From assembly GCF_012273015.1 (NCBI RefSeq), contig NZ_CP050954.1, forward strand, positions 2,210,001 to 2,274,000: a DNA stretch of 64,000 bases, in the 5' to 3' direction. The position numbers and the translations under genes are program-made. This DNA is from Hymenobacter sp. BT18 (GTDB taxonomy: Bacteria > Bacteroidota > Bacteroidia > Cytophagales > Hymenobacteraceae). Under the pieces are notes generated by a model, which was given only the letters and a program-made list of their open reading frames with translations, ran no database searches and was not told where the DNA came from. Positions 6,856 to 15,263 of this stretch are shown here, piece by piece. Positions within the stretch are counted from its first letter, which is position 1, and each line of letters starts with the position of its first letter.

Positions 6856-9228
6856 ATGCTGGTAATTAAGCGCGACGGTCGGCGCGAATCCGTCAAGTTC
6901 GATAAAGTCACGGCCCGCATCGAAAAGCTCTGTTACGGGCTCAACATGCTGTTCGTCTCCCCCATTGAAGTGGCCAAGAAGGTCATCGACGGTATTTACG
7001 ACGGCGTGACGACCGTGGAGCTCGACAACCTGGCCGCCGAAACGGCTGCCTCGCTCACCACCCGCCACCCCGACTACGCTATCCTGGCTGCCCGCATTGC
7101 CGTGAGCAACCTGCACAAGGTGACCTCGAAGTCATTTTCGAGCACCATGAAGCGCCTCTACACTTACGAGGACCCCAAGACCGGCGAAAACGCCTCCCTC
7201 ATTGCCAAGGACGTGTGGGAAGTGGTGCACAAGCACGCTGCCCAGCTCGACTCGGCCATCATCTACGACCGGGACTACTCGTACGACTACTTCGGCTTCA
7301 AGACCCTGGAGCGGAGCTACCTGCTGCGCCTCGACGGCAAAGTGGTAGAGCGGCCCCAGCACATGCTCATGCGCGTGGCCGTGGGCATTCACAAAGAAGA
7401 CATTGCCTCGGCCATTGAGACGTACGAGCTGATGTCGGAGCGGTGGTTTACGCACGCCACGCCTACCCTCTTCAACGCCGGTACGCCCAAGCCCCAGCTG
7501 AGCTCCTGCTTCCTGCTCACGATGAAGGACGACTCCATCGAGGGCATCTACGACACGCTCAAGAACTGCGCACTGATTTCGCAGAGCGCCGGCGGCATCG
7601 GGCTGGCCGTGCACAACGTGCGCGCCACGGGCTCCTACATCAAGGGCACCAACGGCACCAGCAACGGCCTCACGCCCATGCTCAAGGTGTTCAACGACAC
7701 GGCCCGCTACGTGGACCAGGGCGGCGGCAAGCGCAAAGGCGCCTTCGCCATTTACCTGGAGCCCTGGCACGCCGACATCTTCGACTTCCTGGATCTGAAA
7801 AAGAACCACGGCAAGGAGGAGATGCGCGCCCGCGACCTGTTCTACGCCCTCTGGACGCCCGACCTGTTCATGAAGCGCGTGGAAGCCAACGGCGACTGGA
7901 CGCTGATGTGCCCCCACGAGTGCCCCGGCCTCGACACCACCTTCGGGGCGGAGTTCGAGAAGCTCTACCAGAAGTACGAGAAGGAAGGCCGCGGCCGCAA
8001 AACCATTAAGGCGCAGGAGCTGTGGTTTGCCATCCTGGAAAGCCAGACCGAGACCGGCACGCCGTACATGCTGTTCAAGGACGCGGCCAACAGCAAGAGC
8101 AACCAGCAGAACCTGGGCACCATCAAAAGCTCCAACCTCTGCACCGAGATTATGGAGTACACCGACGAGAACGAAATTGCCGTGTGCAACCTCGCCTCGC
8201 TGGCTTTGCCCCGCTTTGTGAAGGAAGAAAACGGCTCCTTGGTGTTCGACCACCAGAAGCTGTACGACGTGACCTACCACGCCACGAAGAACCTGAACAA
8301 GGTCATCGACATCAACTACTACCCCGTGCCCGAGGCCGAGCGCAGCAACCGCCGCCACCGCCCCATCGGGCTGGGCGTGCAGGGCCTCGCCGATACCTTT
8401 ATTGCCCTGCGGATGCCCTTCGAGAGCGACGAGGCAGCGGGCCTGAACAAGGACGTGTTTGAAACCATCTACTTCGCGGCCATGACGGCCTCCAAGGATT
8501 TGGCTATCAAAGACGGGCACTACGAAACCTTCCCCGGTTCGCCCCTAAGCAAGGGCCAGTTCCAGTTCGACCTCTGGGGCGTGACGCCCAACTCGGGCCG
8601 CTGGGATTGGGAAAGCCTGCGCCAGGAGGTTATCAAGCACGGAGCCCGCAACTCCCTGCTGGTAGCGCCCATGCCTACGGCCTCCACGGCTCAGATTCTG
8701 GGCAACAACGAGTCGTTTGAGCCTTACACCTCCAATATCTACGTGCGGCGCGTGCTGAGCGGGGAGTTTATGGTGGTGAACAAGCACCTGCTGAAGGACC
8801 TGGTGAAGCTGGGCATCTGGAACGAGCAGATGAAGCAGGCCATTATTGCCGCCAACGGCTCGGTGCAGGATATTCCCAGCATCCCGCAGCACATCAAAGA
8901 CCTGTACAAGACGGTGTGGGAGATTTCCCAGCGCCGCATCATCGACATGTCGGCCGACCGCGGGGCGTTTATCTGCCAGAGCCAGAGCCTGAACCTGCAC
9001 GTGCAGAACGTGAACTTCGGCAAGCTCACCAGCATGCACTTCCATAGCTGGAAGAAGGGCCTGAAAACCGGCATGTACTACCTGCGCACCAAAGCCGCCG
9101 CCGACGCCATCAAGTTCACGGTGCAGAAGCAAGCCGCCGAAACCCTGGAGCCCGTCTACACCGACCAGGCCGCCGCTATGGCCTGCTCCCTGGATAACCC
9201 CGACGCCTGCGAGGCCTGCGGTTCGTAG
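6856..9228 (+). CDS. nrdA: Ribonucleoside-diphosphate reductase, alpha subunit (class Ia)
   Basis: The 790-residue catalytic subunit reduces ribonucleoside diphosphates with the NrdB radical. Residues about 1-90 form an ATP-cone ([20 protein letters not shown]), the dATP on/off switch. Active-site residues are visible: Cys218 in LSSCFLL, Asn427, Cys429 and Glu431 in SSNLCTEIM, a second redox Cys in AVCNLAS, and the radical-path Tyr pair in GMYYLRT. The C-terminal tail CEACGS holds the thioredoxin-reducible Cys pair. The length is normal. Because nrdB has no ATP-cone, allosteric overall-activity control must sit in this subunit. Confidence 0.97.
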   Translation: MLVIKRDGRRESVKFDKVTARIEKLCYGLNMLFVSPIEVAKKVIDGIYDGVTTVELDNLAAETAASLTTRHPDYAILAARIAVSNLHKVTSKSFSSTMKRLYTYEDPKTGENASLIAKDVWEVVHKHAAQLDSAIIYDRDYSYDYFGFKTLERSYLLRLDGKVVERPQHMLMRVAVGIHKEDIASAIETYELMSERWFTHATPTLFNAGTPKPQLSSCFLLTMKDDSIEGIYDTLKNCALISQSAGGIGLAVHNVRATGSYIKGTNGTSNGLTPMLKVFNDTARYVDQGGGKRKGAFAIYLEPWHADIFDFLDLKKNHGKEEMRARDLFYALWTPDLFMKRVEANGDWTLMCPHECPGLDTTFGAEFEKLYQKYEKEGRGRKTIKAQELWFAILESQTETGTPYMLFKDAANSKSNQQNLGTIKSSNLCTEIMEYTDENEIAVCNLASLALPRFVKEENGSLVFDHQKLYDVTYHATKNLNKVIDINYYPVPEAERSNRRHRPIGLGVQGLADTFIALRMPFESDEAAGLNKDVFETIYFAAMTASKDLAIKDGHYETFPGSPLSKGQFQFDLWGVTPNSGRWDWESLRQEVIKHGARNSLLVAPMPTASTAQILGNNESFEPYTSNIYVRRVLSGEFMVVNKHLLKDLVKLGIWNEQMKQAIIAANGSVQDIPSIPQHIKDLYKTVWEISQRRIIDMSADRGAFICQSQSLNLHVQNVNFGKLTSMHFHSWKKGLKTGMYYLRTKAAADAIKFTVQKQAAETLEPVYTDQAAAMACSLDNPDACEACGS

Positions 9229-9232
9229 AAGG

Positions 9233-9264
9233 AAAAGCCGGTAGTCGTTGACTACCGGCTTTTT
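9233..9264 (+). terminator. Terminator of nrdA
   Basis: Perfect hairpin GCCGGTAGTC / GACTACCGGC followed by TTTTT, directly after the nrdA stop. Confidence 0.9.
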
Positions 9265-9285
9265 CAATTATACAAGGTTATAAAG

Positions 9286-9840
9286 ATGGAAATGAGTGAT
9301 TCCGAAGAATATTACAGTTGGCTTAGGCAGCAAGTTATTGAAGGCAGAAAAAACGCGGAGGAGCATTTTGAAAAGCTACTTGTAAGCCTGAATGCGGGTG
9401 GTCTTACGCTCACGGTCGGATTTGTTAAAGACTTAGTTCCTCTCGGCAGTGCAGTCTACTTACAATTGCTTCCGATTACTTGGATACTCTTTGTCTTATC
9501 GTTAATTCTCAATTTGCTTTCTCACCGGTCAACAGTAAAAGCTGCGGATATATATATAAGCGAAGCATCCAAAGACAACCCATATCCCAGTAGTTTTGAT
9601 CATCATAACAAGAAAACACACAAGTACAATTTAATCTGCGCGAGCTTATTTGTGCTGGCAGTATTAACTTTTCTTACCTACGTAACCTTAAATTTTAACC
9701 TCATGTCTCAGAACCAAAATCACCAAACGAAGCCAGGACAGAGACCAGAAGAAATCAGGGGTTTAACATTTCCTACGCCACGGAATCCTGTTCAGAAACC
9801 TGCTCAACCAACAATGCCACAAGAGAAGCCTAAACAGTAG
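9286..9840 (+). CDS. Unknown membrane protein, two transmembrane segments
   Basis: This gene encodes 184 residues I cannot assign to a named family. An amphipathic N-terminal part (EEYYSWLRQQVIEGRKNAEEHFEKLLVSL) leads into a hydrophobic segment around residues 39-73 (probably a hairpin or one long helix) and a second one around residues 115-136. The C-terminal 45 residues are Pro- and Gln-rich and look disordered. The layout recalls small two-helix membrane proteins seen in mobile and defence regions of other bacteria, but this is only an impression. The gene is clearly more AT-rich than the genes around it, which points to transfer. Confidence 0.65.
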   Translation: MEMSDSEEYYSWLRQQVIEGRKNAEEHFEKLLVSLNAGGLTLTVGFVKDLVPLGSAVYLQLLPITWILFVLSLILNLLSHRSTVKAADIYISEASKDNPYPSSFDHHNKKTHKYNLICASLFVLAVLTFLTYVTLNFNLMSQNQNHQTKPGQRPEEIRGLTFPTPRNPVQKPAQPTMPQEKPKQ

Positions 9841-9857
9841 AATAGCTGTTCAAAATT

Positions 9858-9946
9858 GTCAGCTGAGCGCATTCGAAGCATCTCTACCATTCCGAGCTAA
9901 AATTGCAACGAAGCAGTAGAGATGCTTCGAATGCGCTCAGCATGAC
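9858..9946. repeat. Dispersed palindrome, subtype B, copy 3
   Basis: The arms GCTGAGCGCATTCGAAGCAT and CTCTAC are matched by their exact complement at 9916-9941. The outer sequence GTCA/TGAC and GCTGAGCGC are shared with subtype A, but the inner arm is CGAAGCATCTCTAC. It may double as a terminator for the unknown membrane gene. Confidence 0.85.
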
Positions 9947-9994
9947 GTTCTAGCAATATTTAATGCAGCTATAATAACTTCGATTTATAAAACC

Positions 9995-10432
9995 ATGAAA
10001 TGGGTTTTGACAATAATATGTGCCATTGCTATAACCAATTGTAGTTACATACACAAAACAGCAAGACCATTGCCGGAGCGCTGTACCAATGTGGACACTT
10101 TCAAGTTTACGCATAAAGAAGTGAAGATACTTTCTAGATTTATCACGGAACACAATAGAATGAATTGGCTAGTTGATATTCGCCGACATGATGTATGCTT
10201 ACAAGAAGTCATTACCCAAAATCACTTAGGGCTTATACGAATTGAAAGCGCCGTTTCTTCCCACTGGGTTAGCCAATACTTCATCAAAGGCAGCACAGGT
10301 GTTTCCACAATTAACTTGGCTCAAAGCATTGAGGTAACGAAAGCCAACGTTAAGGCTGCTCTTGATCAGCATGGAGGAGACTTCAGTTCAGAAGAACAAG
10401 GGCGTATCATCAGTTACTTTGAACATCATTGA
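9995..10432 (+). CDS. Unknown small lipoprotein
   Basis: This gene encodes 145 residues with an N-terminal signal MKWVLTIICAIAITNC, in which Cys16 would be the lipidated residue, so an outer- or inner-membrane lipoprotein is likely. The mature part is polar, with LERCTN-like and VCLQEV Cys residues (Cys29 and Cys67, counted approximately) that might pair. I do not recognise a family. Like the gene before it, it is AT-rich compared with the surrounding genome, and it lies between a subtype B palindrome and the 16-bp palindrome module at 10443. Confidence 0.6.
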   Translation: MKWVLTIICAIAITNCSYIHKTARPLPERCTNVDTFKFTHKEVKILSRFITEHNRMNWLVDIRRHDVCLQEVITQNHLGLIRIESAVSSHWVSQYFIKGSTGVSTINLAQSIEVTKANVKAALDQHGGDFSSEEQGRIISYFEHH

Positions 10433-10442
10433 CATTTCCCTA

Positions 10443-10504
10443 GCCTCTCCCGCACTTGCGTCAGCCCTAGAATTCCGCCTACCGGATTTCCGAACATCGT
10501 CGGA
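10443..10504. repeat. Solitary copy of the 16-bp palindrome with its leader
   Basis: The palindrome TCCGAACATCGTCGGA (10489-10504) is preceded by CCTCTCCCGCAC and CAGCCCT, which recur near 10936-10961 just before the tandem array. The two modules thus flank the small membrane gene at 10536-10928. Confidence 0.75.
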
Positions 10505-10535
10505 GCGGAATTCTTCTATCCCTATATCCCCTGAT

Positions 10536-10928
10536 ATGAGCACCGAGTGGCATTTCCCCTTCATGATTCTGGCGTCGCTGGTGGTCTTCTGGCTAATGGC
10601 TTGGGTGATTCTACCCCGGGAGGCGTTTCGGGCCCGGCAGCGCCAGATTGGGCTGCTGGCCCTGGTGGTCGTGGTGTTAGGGATGCTGTTCGGGAAGTAT
10701 GGCGCCACGCTGGGCCTGCCCTGGTGGGTGTATTACCCCATTCCCATGCTCATCACCGTGCTACTGCCCCCACTGGTGTGGCAGTTGGATAAGCGGCGCA
10801 CGGCGGCCTACCTGGCGCTGAGCTTCTTATCTGCGCCCGTTATCCACGTGCTCTTTTCCTTCTTCCTCGGCTGGACGGAGTACATGCCGTTCTGGGAGAT
10901 TCCATCCCTCAGCAGCTACCTCGCCTAG
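10536..10928 (+). CDS. Unknown small integral membrane protein
   Basis: This gene encodes 130 residues that are mostly hydrophobic, with about four membrane segments: residues 7-25, 40-57, 64-84 and 96-115 by eye. The ATG at 10536 (MSTEWHFPFMILAS) is chosen because the longer open frame upstream would translate the palindrome module. No recognisable catalytic motif is present and I cannot name a family. GC content returns to the genome norm here, unlike the two preceding genes. It is bracketed by copies of the 16-bp palindrome module. Confidence 0.65.
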   Translation: MSTEWHFPFMILASLVVFWLMAWVILPREAFRARQRQIGLLALVVVVLGMLFGKYGATLGLPWWVYYPIPMLITVLLPPLVWQLDKRRTAAYLALSFLSAPVIHVLFSFFLGWTEYMPFWEIPSLSSYLA

Positions 10929-10935
10929 CTCCCCC

Positions 10936-11128
10936 GCCTCTCCCGCACCCGCGGCAGCCCTGGTTTCCCGCGCCCCGGCTTTCCGAACATTGTCGGAGGG
11001 GTGAGGCGCAGTTTCCCGGCCTTCCGACCATCGTCGGGAGCCTGGGGCGCAGCAACCCAGGGCTCCGACCATCGTCGGAAGGCCGGGGCGCATTTTCCTA
11101 GCTCTCCGACCATGGTCGGAGCCCTGAG
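10936..11128. repeat. Tandem array of 41-bp units carrying a 16-bp palindrome
   Basis: Four palindromes, TCCGAACATTGTCGGA (10982), TCCGACCATCGTCGGG (11023), TCCGACCATCGTCGGA (11064) and TCCGACCATGGTCGGA (11105), begin exactly 41 bp apart. Between them runs a GGGGCGCA-type spacer that is similar in each unit. The array lies 66 bp upstream of the next gene. Confidence 0.9.
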
Positions 11129-11193
11129 GCAACTTGCTATTGGATAGGCGGCCCGCTATATTCCCTTATTCCATTACTTAATCCATTCGTATT

Positions 11194-11892
11194 ATGTCTA
11201 CTACCTCCCCCGCGTCGGTAGCCCCGAGCCCGACGCCCGCTCCCAAACCCGTCCGCCGCGCCAAGCAGCTGCCCGATGTAGCCCTGGCCCTATCGGCTCT
11301 GGCAACCACGGCGGCCAGCAAGTGGCAAACCGACGAGCTGCCCGCCCTGCTCTGGCTCACCAAAACCGACTTTGCCGCCCAGGCCGCGGCCTTTGCTACC
11401 GCCTGCACCGCGGCCGCGGCCGCCGGCGACACCCGCGCCCCGCAGGCCGCCCGCCTCAAGGCCCTCGATCAGCTCCTCGACAAAGGGCTGGGCTTCGTGA
11501 AAAACTACCTGGAGGAAGAATACGAGAATCCGAAGGCCTATTACCCCGAGTTCGGCATCGAGAAGTTCAACAAAGGCTACCGCCTGCCCAAAGACCGCAC
11601 CGAGCGCGCCGCGGCCCTCACCAAGCTGCTGGCAGCCCTCGTCAAGTATACGTTCGATAAGAAAAAGTACGGAACCGCCTACTGGCAGCCCCTGGCCACC
11701 GAGTATGCCGCCCTGGTGAAGGCCAGCACCGACGCCTCCGGGGCCCGTAGCATGAAAGTAGATACCAGGGTGCAGGGCGAGGAGAAAGTCCGCAAGGCCC
11801 TGCGCGCCCTCATCCACCACATCAAAGCCAACTACCCCGACTCCTTCGAGGCCAAGCTGCGCGAGTACGGCTTTCAGAAGGAAAGCTATTAA
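11194..11892 (+). CDS. Unknown Ala-rich soluble protein next to the 41-bp array
   Basis: This gene encodes 232 residues. A low-complexity start rich in Ser, Pro and Ala (residues 1-20) and a basic KPVRRAKQ precede an all-helical body: ALATTAASKWQTDELPALLW, an Ala-rich stretch near 65-85, then FVKNYLEEEYENPKAYYPEFGI (about 105-127) and KGYRLPKDRTERAAALTKLL. No signal peptide or catalytic motif is visible. I believe similar unnamed proteins occur in other Hymenobacter-type genomes, but could not search. The short distance to the palindrome array suggests the array may influence its expression or that the two travel together. Confidence 0.65.
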   Translation: MSTTSPASVAPSPTPAPKPVRRAKQLPDVALALSALATTAASKWQTDELPALLWLTKTDFAAQAAAFATACTAAAAAGDTRAPQAARLKALDQLLDKGLGFVKNYLEEEYENPKAYYPEFGIEKFNKGYRLPKDRTERAAALTKLLAALVKYTFDKKKYGTAYWQPLATEYAALVKASTDASGARSMKVDTRVQGEEKVRKALRALIHHIKANYPDSFEAKLREYGFQKESY

Positions 11893-11925
11893 GGAGCCGT
11901 AAGGAGCAGTGCGTGTTTATGAACC

Positions 11926-12024
11926 GTCATGCTGAGCGCAGCCGTAGTCGAAGCATCTCTACCGCTTCATTGCAGTGGTATTTCTACGAAGCGGTAGAGA
12001 TGCTTCGGCTGCGCTCAGCATGAC
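11926..12024. repeat. Dispersed palindrome, subtype B, copy 4
   Basis: Inverted repeat with arms GTCATGCTGAGCGCAGC and CGAAGCATCTCTACCGCTTC and their complements. It shares its inner arm with copy 3 and its outer arm with subtype A. Confidence 0.9.
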
Positions 12025-12096
12025 ACGATTCGCTCAGCAGGACCCGAATAACATGGCCCTCACCGAAACCCAGGCGGCGGCAGCGTACTTTGGGGA

Positions 12097-12657
12097 ATGG
12101 TACCCGCTAAGCACCCTAGGCAGCCCTCGCCGACCCGGCTGGCGCTCTACAACGCCGTGCCTTCGGTGCTGTGGTCGGCGCTGAGCTTAGGGCCCCTGAG
12201 CGTGTTTTGCTACCAGCACCTGCCCCGCCCCTGGCTGTACGGGCTGCTGGCCTTCAGCCTGCTGGCATATGCCGTACCCAAAGCGTGGTTTAGCTGGTGG
12301 CAGCTGAGCCGTGCCCCCGCCGCGTACCGGCGGCTGGGCGTGCCCCTGGTCAACCGCCTGGCCCAGCACGGCAGCGTGGTAAACGGGTTGCTACGGCGGC
12401 GCTACCCTGGTTATCGGCGCGTAAGCACCGGGCAGTCGGCGGCTGCGGTGCGGGCCGGCAGCTACCACATGGAGCGGTTTCACGTGGCGGCTGGGGTGTT
12501 CTTTTTATTGGTGAGTGTGTATGCCGCCGTGCAGGGGTATGGGGGCTGGGCAGCCGGACTCACGCTGCTCAATGTGAGCTACAACCTCTACCCCATCTGG
12601 CTACAGCAGTACCTACGCCTGCGCCTGGAGTTGGGCAGGCGAGAGTTTCGCCCCTAA
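12097..12657 (+). CDS. CrtO-like membrane acyltransferase family protein
   Basis: This gene encodes 186 residues with about four membrane helices. PLVNRLAQHGSVVN, YHMERFHVAAGVFF and NVSYNLYPIWLQQY resemble the glycosyl-4,4'-diaponeurosporenoate acyltransferase (CrtO) family, whose members act on carotenoid glycosides in the membrane. The start is uncertain. ATG 12053 opens a different frame reading MALTETQAAAAYFGEWYPLS, and one extra base near 12115 would join it smoothly to this frame. Either ATG 12097 is real or a single-base deletion has broken the N-terminus. The catalytic domain after residue 15 is intact. Confidence 0.6.
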   Translation: MVPAKHPRQPSPTRLALYNAVPSVLWSALSLGPLSVFCYQHLPRPWLYGLLAFSLLAYAVPKAWFSWWQLSRAPAAYRRLGVPLVNRLAQHGSVVNGLLRRRYPGYRRVSTGQSAAAVRAGSYHMERFHVAAGVFFLLVSVYAAVQGYGGWAAGLTLLNVSYNLYPIWLQQYLRLRLELGRREFRP

Positions 12658-12673
12658 AAGACCAGGACCCGCC

Positions 12674-12681
12674 TATCTTTG
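12674..12681 (+). promoter_or_regulatory. -7 promoter element
   Basis: TATCTTTG matches TAnnTTTG exactly, 29 bp before the ATG of the lipoprotein gene at 12711. Confidence 0.65.
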
Positions 12682-12710
12682 GCTGATTTACTTCCCTATT
12701 CAGCTACTCT

Positions 12711-13517
12711 ATGCGCTTTCCTAGTCTATCTGCGGTGGCCTTCGGCCTGCTACTGGCCGGTGGCCTGCTCTCCAGCTGCGACGAAAAAGACCCCGCCACG
12801 CCGGCGCCCCAGCAACCGGTGGAGCTGGCCGTGCTCAGCGGGCAGATTACCCCGGCACAGGCCGTCAGCACCGTTACCGCCACCGACAAGAGCGGCCGCA
12901 CCCTCACGGCTACGCCTGGCAGCACGGGGGCCTACGCCTTTGCGGCGGCCGCCCCAGGCGAGTACACCCTGCGCTTCGCCCCCACCGCCGAGTACCTGGC
13001 CCCGGAACCCGTGCAGGCTACCCTGGTGCGCGGGGGCACCGTGGTGGCTACTACCGCCCAGCTGGCCCCGGCCTCGGCCACTATTGAGGTAGATGGGGTG
13101 CCCGTCACGCACCAGATTACGGTAGAGCACTTGTGGTACAGCACCATCGGCGACGACAGCTACATCTTCTACCTGGCCGAAACCGACCGGACCGGCGACC
13201 ATTACCCCTACGTGCAGCTCTCGCTCAACTATACCTTCGACAACCACAGCGGCCCGGATACCAATCGGGTGCTGCCACTGGGGGATGATGGCTACGGCGC
13301 CCTCTACAACGACGACGTCCTGATTATAGATGCCGAAAACGACTATCCCCGTCGCACGGGTGGCACCCTCACCACTACCTCCGTCAACCGGGAGAAGCAC
13401 GTGTTTTCCGGCTACTTCGAGTTCAAGGCCGGCAACTACAACAAGCAGCAGAACTACGTAACGAAGACCATCAAAGGCCGTTTCGTGAACCTGCCCTACG
13501 AAGTAGCGCGACGCTAG
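12711..13517 (+). CDS. Lipoprotein with carboxypeptidase-regulatory-like domain
   Basis: This gene encodes 268 residues. The N-terminus has a lipoprotein signal, LLLAGGLLSSC, with Cys23 as the lipid site; the following DEKDPATP is acidic, as is common in surface-exposed Bacteroidetes lipoproteins. Residues about 37-120 (LSGQITPAQAVSTVTATDKSG to VATTAQL) look like a beta-sandwich of the carboxypeptidase-regulatory type. The C-terminal half (VTHQITVEHLWYSTIG, YFEFKAGNYNKQQN) is unassigned and may be a second beta domain. The protein probably sits on the outer membrane; no binding partner is evident. Confidence 0.7.
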   Translation: MRFPSLSAVAFGLLLAGGLLSSCDEKDPATPAPQQPVELAVLSGQITPAQAVSTVTATDKSGRTLTATPGSTGAYAFAAAAPGEYTLRFAPTAEYLAPEPVQATLVRGGTVVATTAQLAPASATIEVDGVPVTHQITVEHLWYSTIGDDSYIFYLAETDRTGDHYPYVQLSLNYTFDNHSGPDTNRVLPLGDDGYGALYNDDVLIIDAENDYPRRTGGTLTTTSVNREKHVFSGYFEFKAGNYNKQQNYVTKTIKGRFVNLPYEVARR

Positions 13518-13559
13518 GGCCGGGCCCGGCGCCTGGGCACCAGCGGCAACAGACACCAA

Positions 13560-13605
13560 CGCCTCCGGGTTGGCCAGGAGCGACTCCTCGACCAGCCCGG
13601 AGGCG
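13560..13605. terminator. Hairpin between convergent genes
   Basis: Arms CGCCTCCGGGTTGG and CCAGCCCGGAGGCG lie between genes that end at 13517 (+) and 13640 (-). There is no clear T tract, so termination is inferred from position. Confidence 0.55.
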
Positions 13606-13639
13606 TCTGGCTTTGTAGCTAGTTGCGCGCAGCGGCGGC

Positions 13640-14074
13640 CTATTCGGCGGCCAATGCTATGACCGTTTTGGGCAGGCGCGCCTTCACGGTGCGCACTACC
13701 ACCCCGGAGGTGGCACTGGCGGGCTGCATGTGCACCGTGTAGCGGTACTGTGCGCGGCCCAGGCGCAGCACCACGCTATAGTGCCCGCCGGCCAGGTTCC
13801 GGAAATCGAAGCGGTTGGCGTAAACTGGGGCCGTGTAGGTTTCGCGGAACAGCGACTGGCCCGTGCGCAGGCTCACAATCTGGACGGAGCCGGCTTGCTG
13901 GGCAGGGTTCTGCACGCGCACCCGCAGCGTTTCGGGCGTAGGCGTTTCGAGCGTCACCGGCGCTGCTTGTTGGGCCTGGGCCGGCTGGGTCAGGCCTAAG
14001 GTAACCAGGGTGAACAGGGCCAAGCAAGCGGACCGAACACGTGCCGAGGAGGGAGAGGAGAACAGGGTTTTCAT
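13640..14074 (-). CDS. Secreted protein of unknown function
   Basis: This gene encodes 144 residues. The start is taken at ATG 14074 (MKTLFSSPSSARVRSACLAL), giving a signal peptide that ends near TQPAQAQQ. An upstream in-frame ATG at 14149 would place 25 residues before the signal. The mature part (LRVRVQNPAQQAGSVQIVSL, FDFRNLAGGHYSVVLRLG, YRYTVHMQP) is beta-rich and looks like a small periplasmic or secreted beta-sandwich of the kind found C-terminal in secreted Bacteroidetes proteins. No catalytic motif was seen. The spacer 14075-14424 holds a terminator of the next gene and nothing else I recognise. Confidence 0.65.
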   Translation of the reverse strand: MKTLFSSPSSARVRSACLALFTLVTLGLTQPAQAQQAAPVTLETPTPETLRVRVQNPAQQAGSVQIVSLRTGQSLFRETYTAPVYANRFDFRNLAGGHYSVVLRLGRAQYRYTVHMQPASATSGVVVRTVKARLPKTVIALAAE

Positions 14075-14319
14075 AGCAGAAAAGAGAAAGAGTGGATGGA
14101 CAGATGGCGGCGGCCTCCCGGGAAAGCACGCCGGGTAGCCAGTGTACACTTCCGAACGGTTGAGGCTGCCGTCCTGGTAAGAGAAGCCAAGCCGCGTGCC
14201 AATTCACTAACCTTCTTCTTTTCAGATATTTATCTAACACAAGGCCATTTTTGAATTCTCAGATTGTGTCCGATGCCGGGCAATATGTCCGCTTGCAGAC
14301 TATGCCTGGGGCGGCCAGC

Positions 14320-14364
14320 AAAAAAGGTTGAGCGTGGCCGCTACGTTAGCGCCCACGCTCAACC
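14320..14364 (-). terminator. Terminator of the DUF4126-type gene
   Basis: On the minus strand, GGTTGAGCGTGG pairs with CCACGCTCAACC and is followed by TTTTTT. Confidence 0.85.
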
Positions 14365-14424
14365 CTAGCTATTTTTCATTTCCGTTGATACCGCGGCGAA
14401 AGAAACCCCACCACAGGGCCTCGT

Positions 14425-14916
14425 CTACCGGCGGGGCCGGTAGTTGGCCAGCAGCTGGCCGCCGCCGGCTACCACCAGCAGGTCCTCCACGAAGCCGGGC
14501 AGGGGCTCGGGAAAGCGGGTGGGGTCGGCGGCCAGCTTTCGCAGGGTGTAGGCCCCGAACGTGCCCGCCACCGCGCCCACGGCACCCAGCACCGCCCCAC
14601 CCAGCCACGACTGCCGGTTGAGCTTGTAGAGGGAAGCGCCTACTAATGCCCCCGACATGGCCCGCCCGGTTACGCTGATGGGTGCAGTGCGGTCGGGGGC
14701 GTTGGGCAGCTTATCCCCCAGCATTTCGGCGCCGGCCAGCAGCTTTAGGCCTTTGCCCACGGCGGCTTCCTGCAGCCAGTGCAGCCTTGAGTGCCGAAGG
14801 CCGGCCGAGGGGCGCCGCTGCAGGGCGTGGTTGAGCAAAGCCGGGGCTGAGGCGCTGCGCATACCCGCGATGACGCCCATTCCGATAGTTTTCCAGAAAG
14901 CCGAAGAAGCTGCCAT
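14425..14916 (-). CDS. DUF4126-type membrane protein
   Basis: This gene encodes 163 residues with Gly/Ala-rich membrane segments: residues 8-25 (IGMGVIAGMRSASAPALLNH), 85-100 (GRAMSGALVGASLYKL), 102-120 (WLGGAVLGAVGAVAGTFGAY) and a C-terminal GFVEDLLVVAGGGQLL. The GMRS followed by PA and the ALRR pattern match the DUF4126 family, whose function is not known to me. No signal for secretion is present. Start ATG 14916 is the only good choice. It is a single-gene unit with its own terminator. Confidence 0.75.
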   Translation of the reverse strand: MAASSAFWKTIGMGVIAGMRSASAPALLNHALQRRPSAGLRHSRLHWLQEAAVGKGLKLLAGAEMLGDKLPNAPDRTAPISVTGRAMSGALVGASLYKLNRQSWLGGAVLGAVGAVAGTFGAYTLRKLAADPTRFPEPLPGFVEDLLVVAGGGQLLANYRPRR

Positions 14917-15263
14917 AAGACGAAGAAACTAGGTGAAGCCCTTCTAACGGATATGCATGGGCAAATGGCTGTGTCGTATTCCGTCCGGCTGCCGTGGCTC
15001 AGTGAGGCGCAGTAGCTCCCATGCCTGGCTCAACCCTGCCGCCGGAACTACGTATCTGCCCACCCGCGCAATCGGTTGCCGCCCGACCTGGCATCGTTTG
15101 CTAGCAGGCTGGGCCAGAATCGTGCTTTTGCAGCCCAATCGGCCATTTTTGTTCGCAGGATAAAAGTTTGTCAGAAAAAAATACCACCGACTAAAGCGAA
15201 TATCACGAAACCTGCGTAAATTCGCTACGTATTGCGGTACCCACCCGTTATTCGCGTCTCCCC
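14917..15263. other. Gene-free stretch
   Basis: I see no coding sequence here. The right part is AT-rich, and TAAATTCG (15217-15224), one mismatch from TAnnTTTG, may be the -7 element of the globin gene, 39 bp before its ATG. Confidence 0.5.

Noticed and set aside
7132..8520. Long antisense frame opposite nrdA (462 codons)
   Set aside because: Shadow of a strongly conserved gene; Val/His/Gly-rich composition.
10982..11120. Regular array could be a CRISPR
   Set aside because: Units are palindromic and tandem with similar spacers, not identical repeats with unique spacers, and there are no cas genes.
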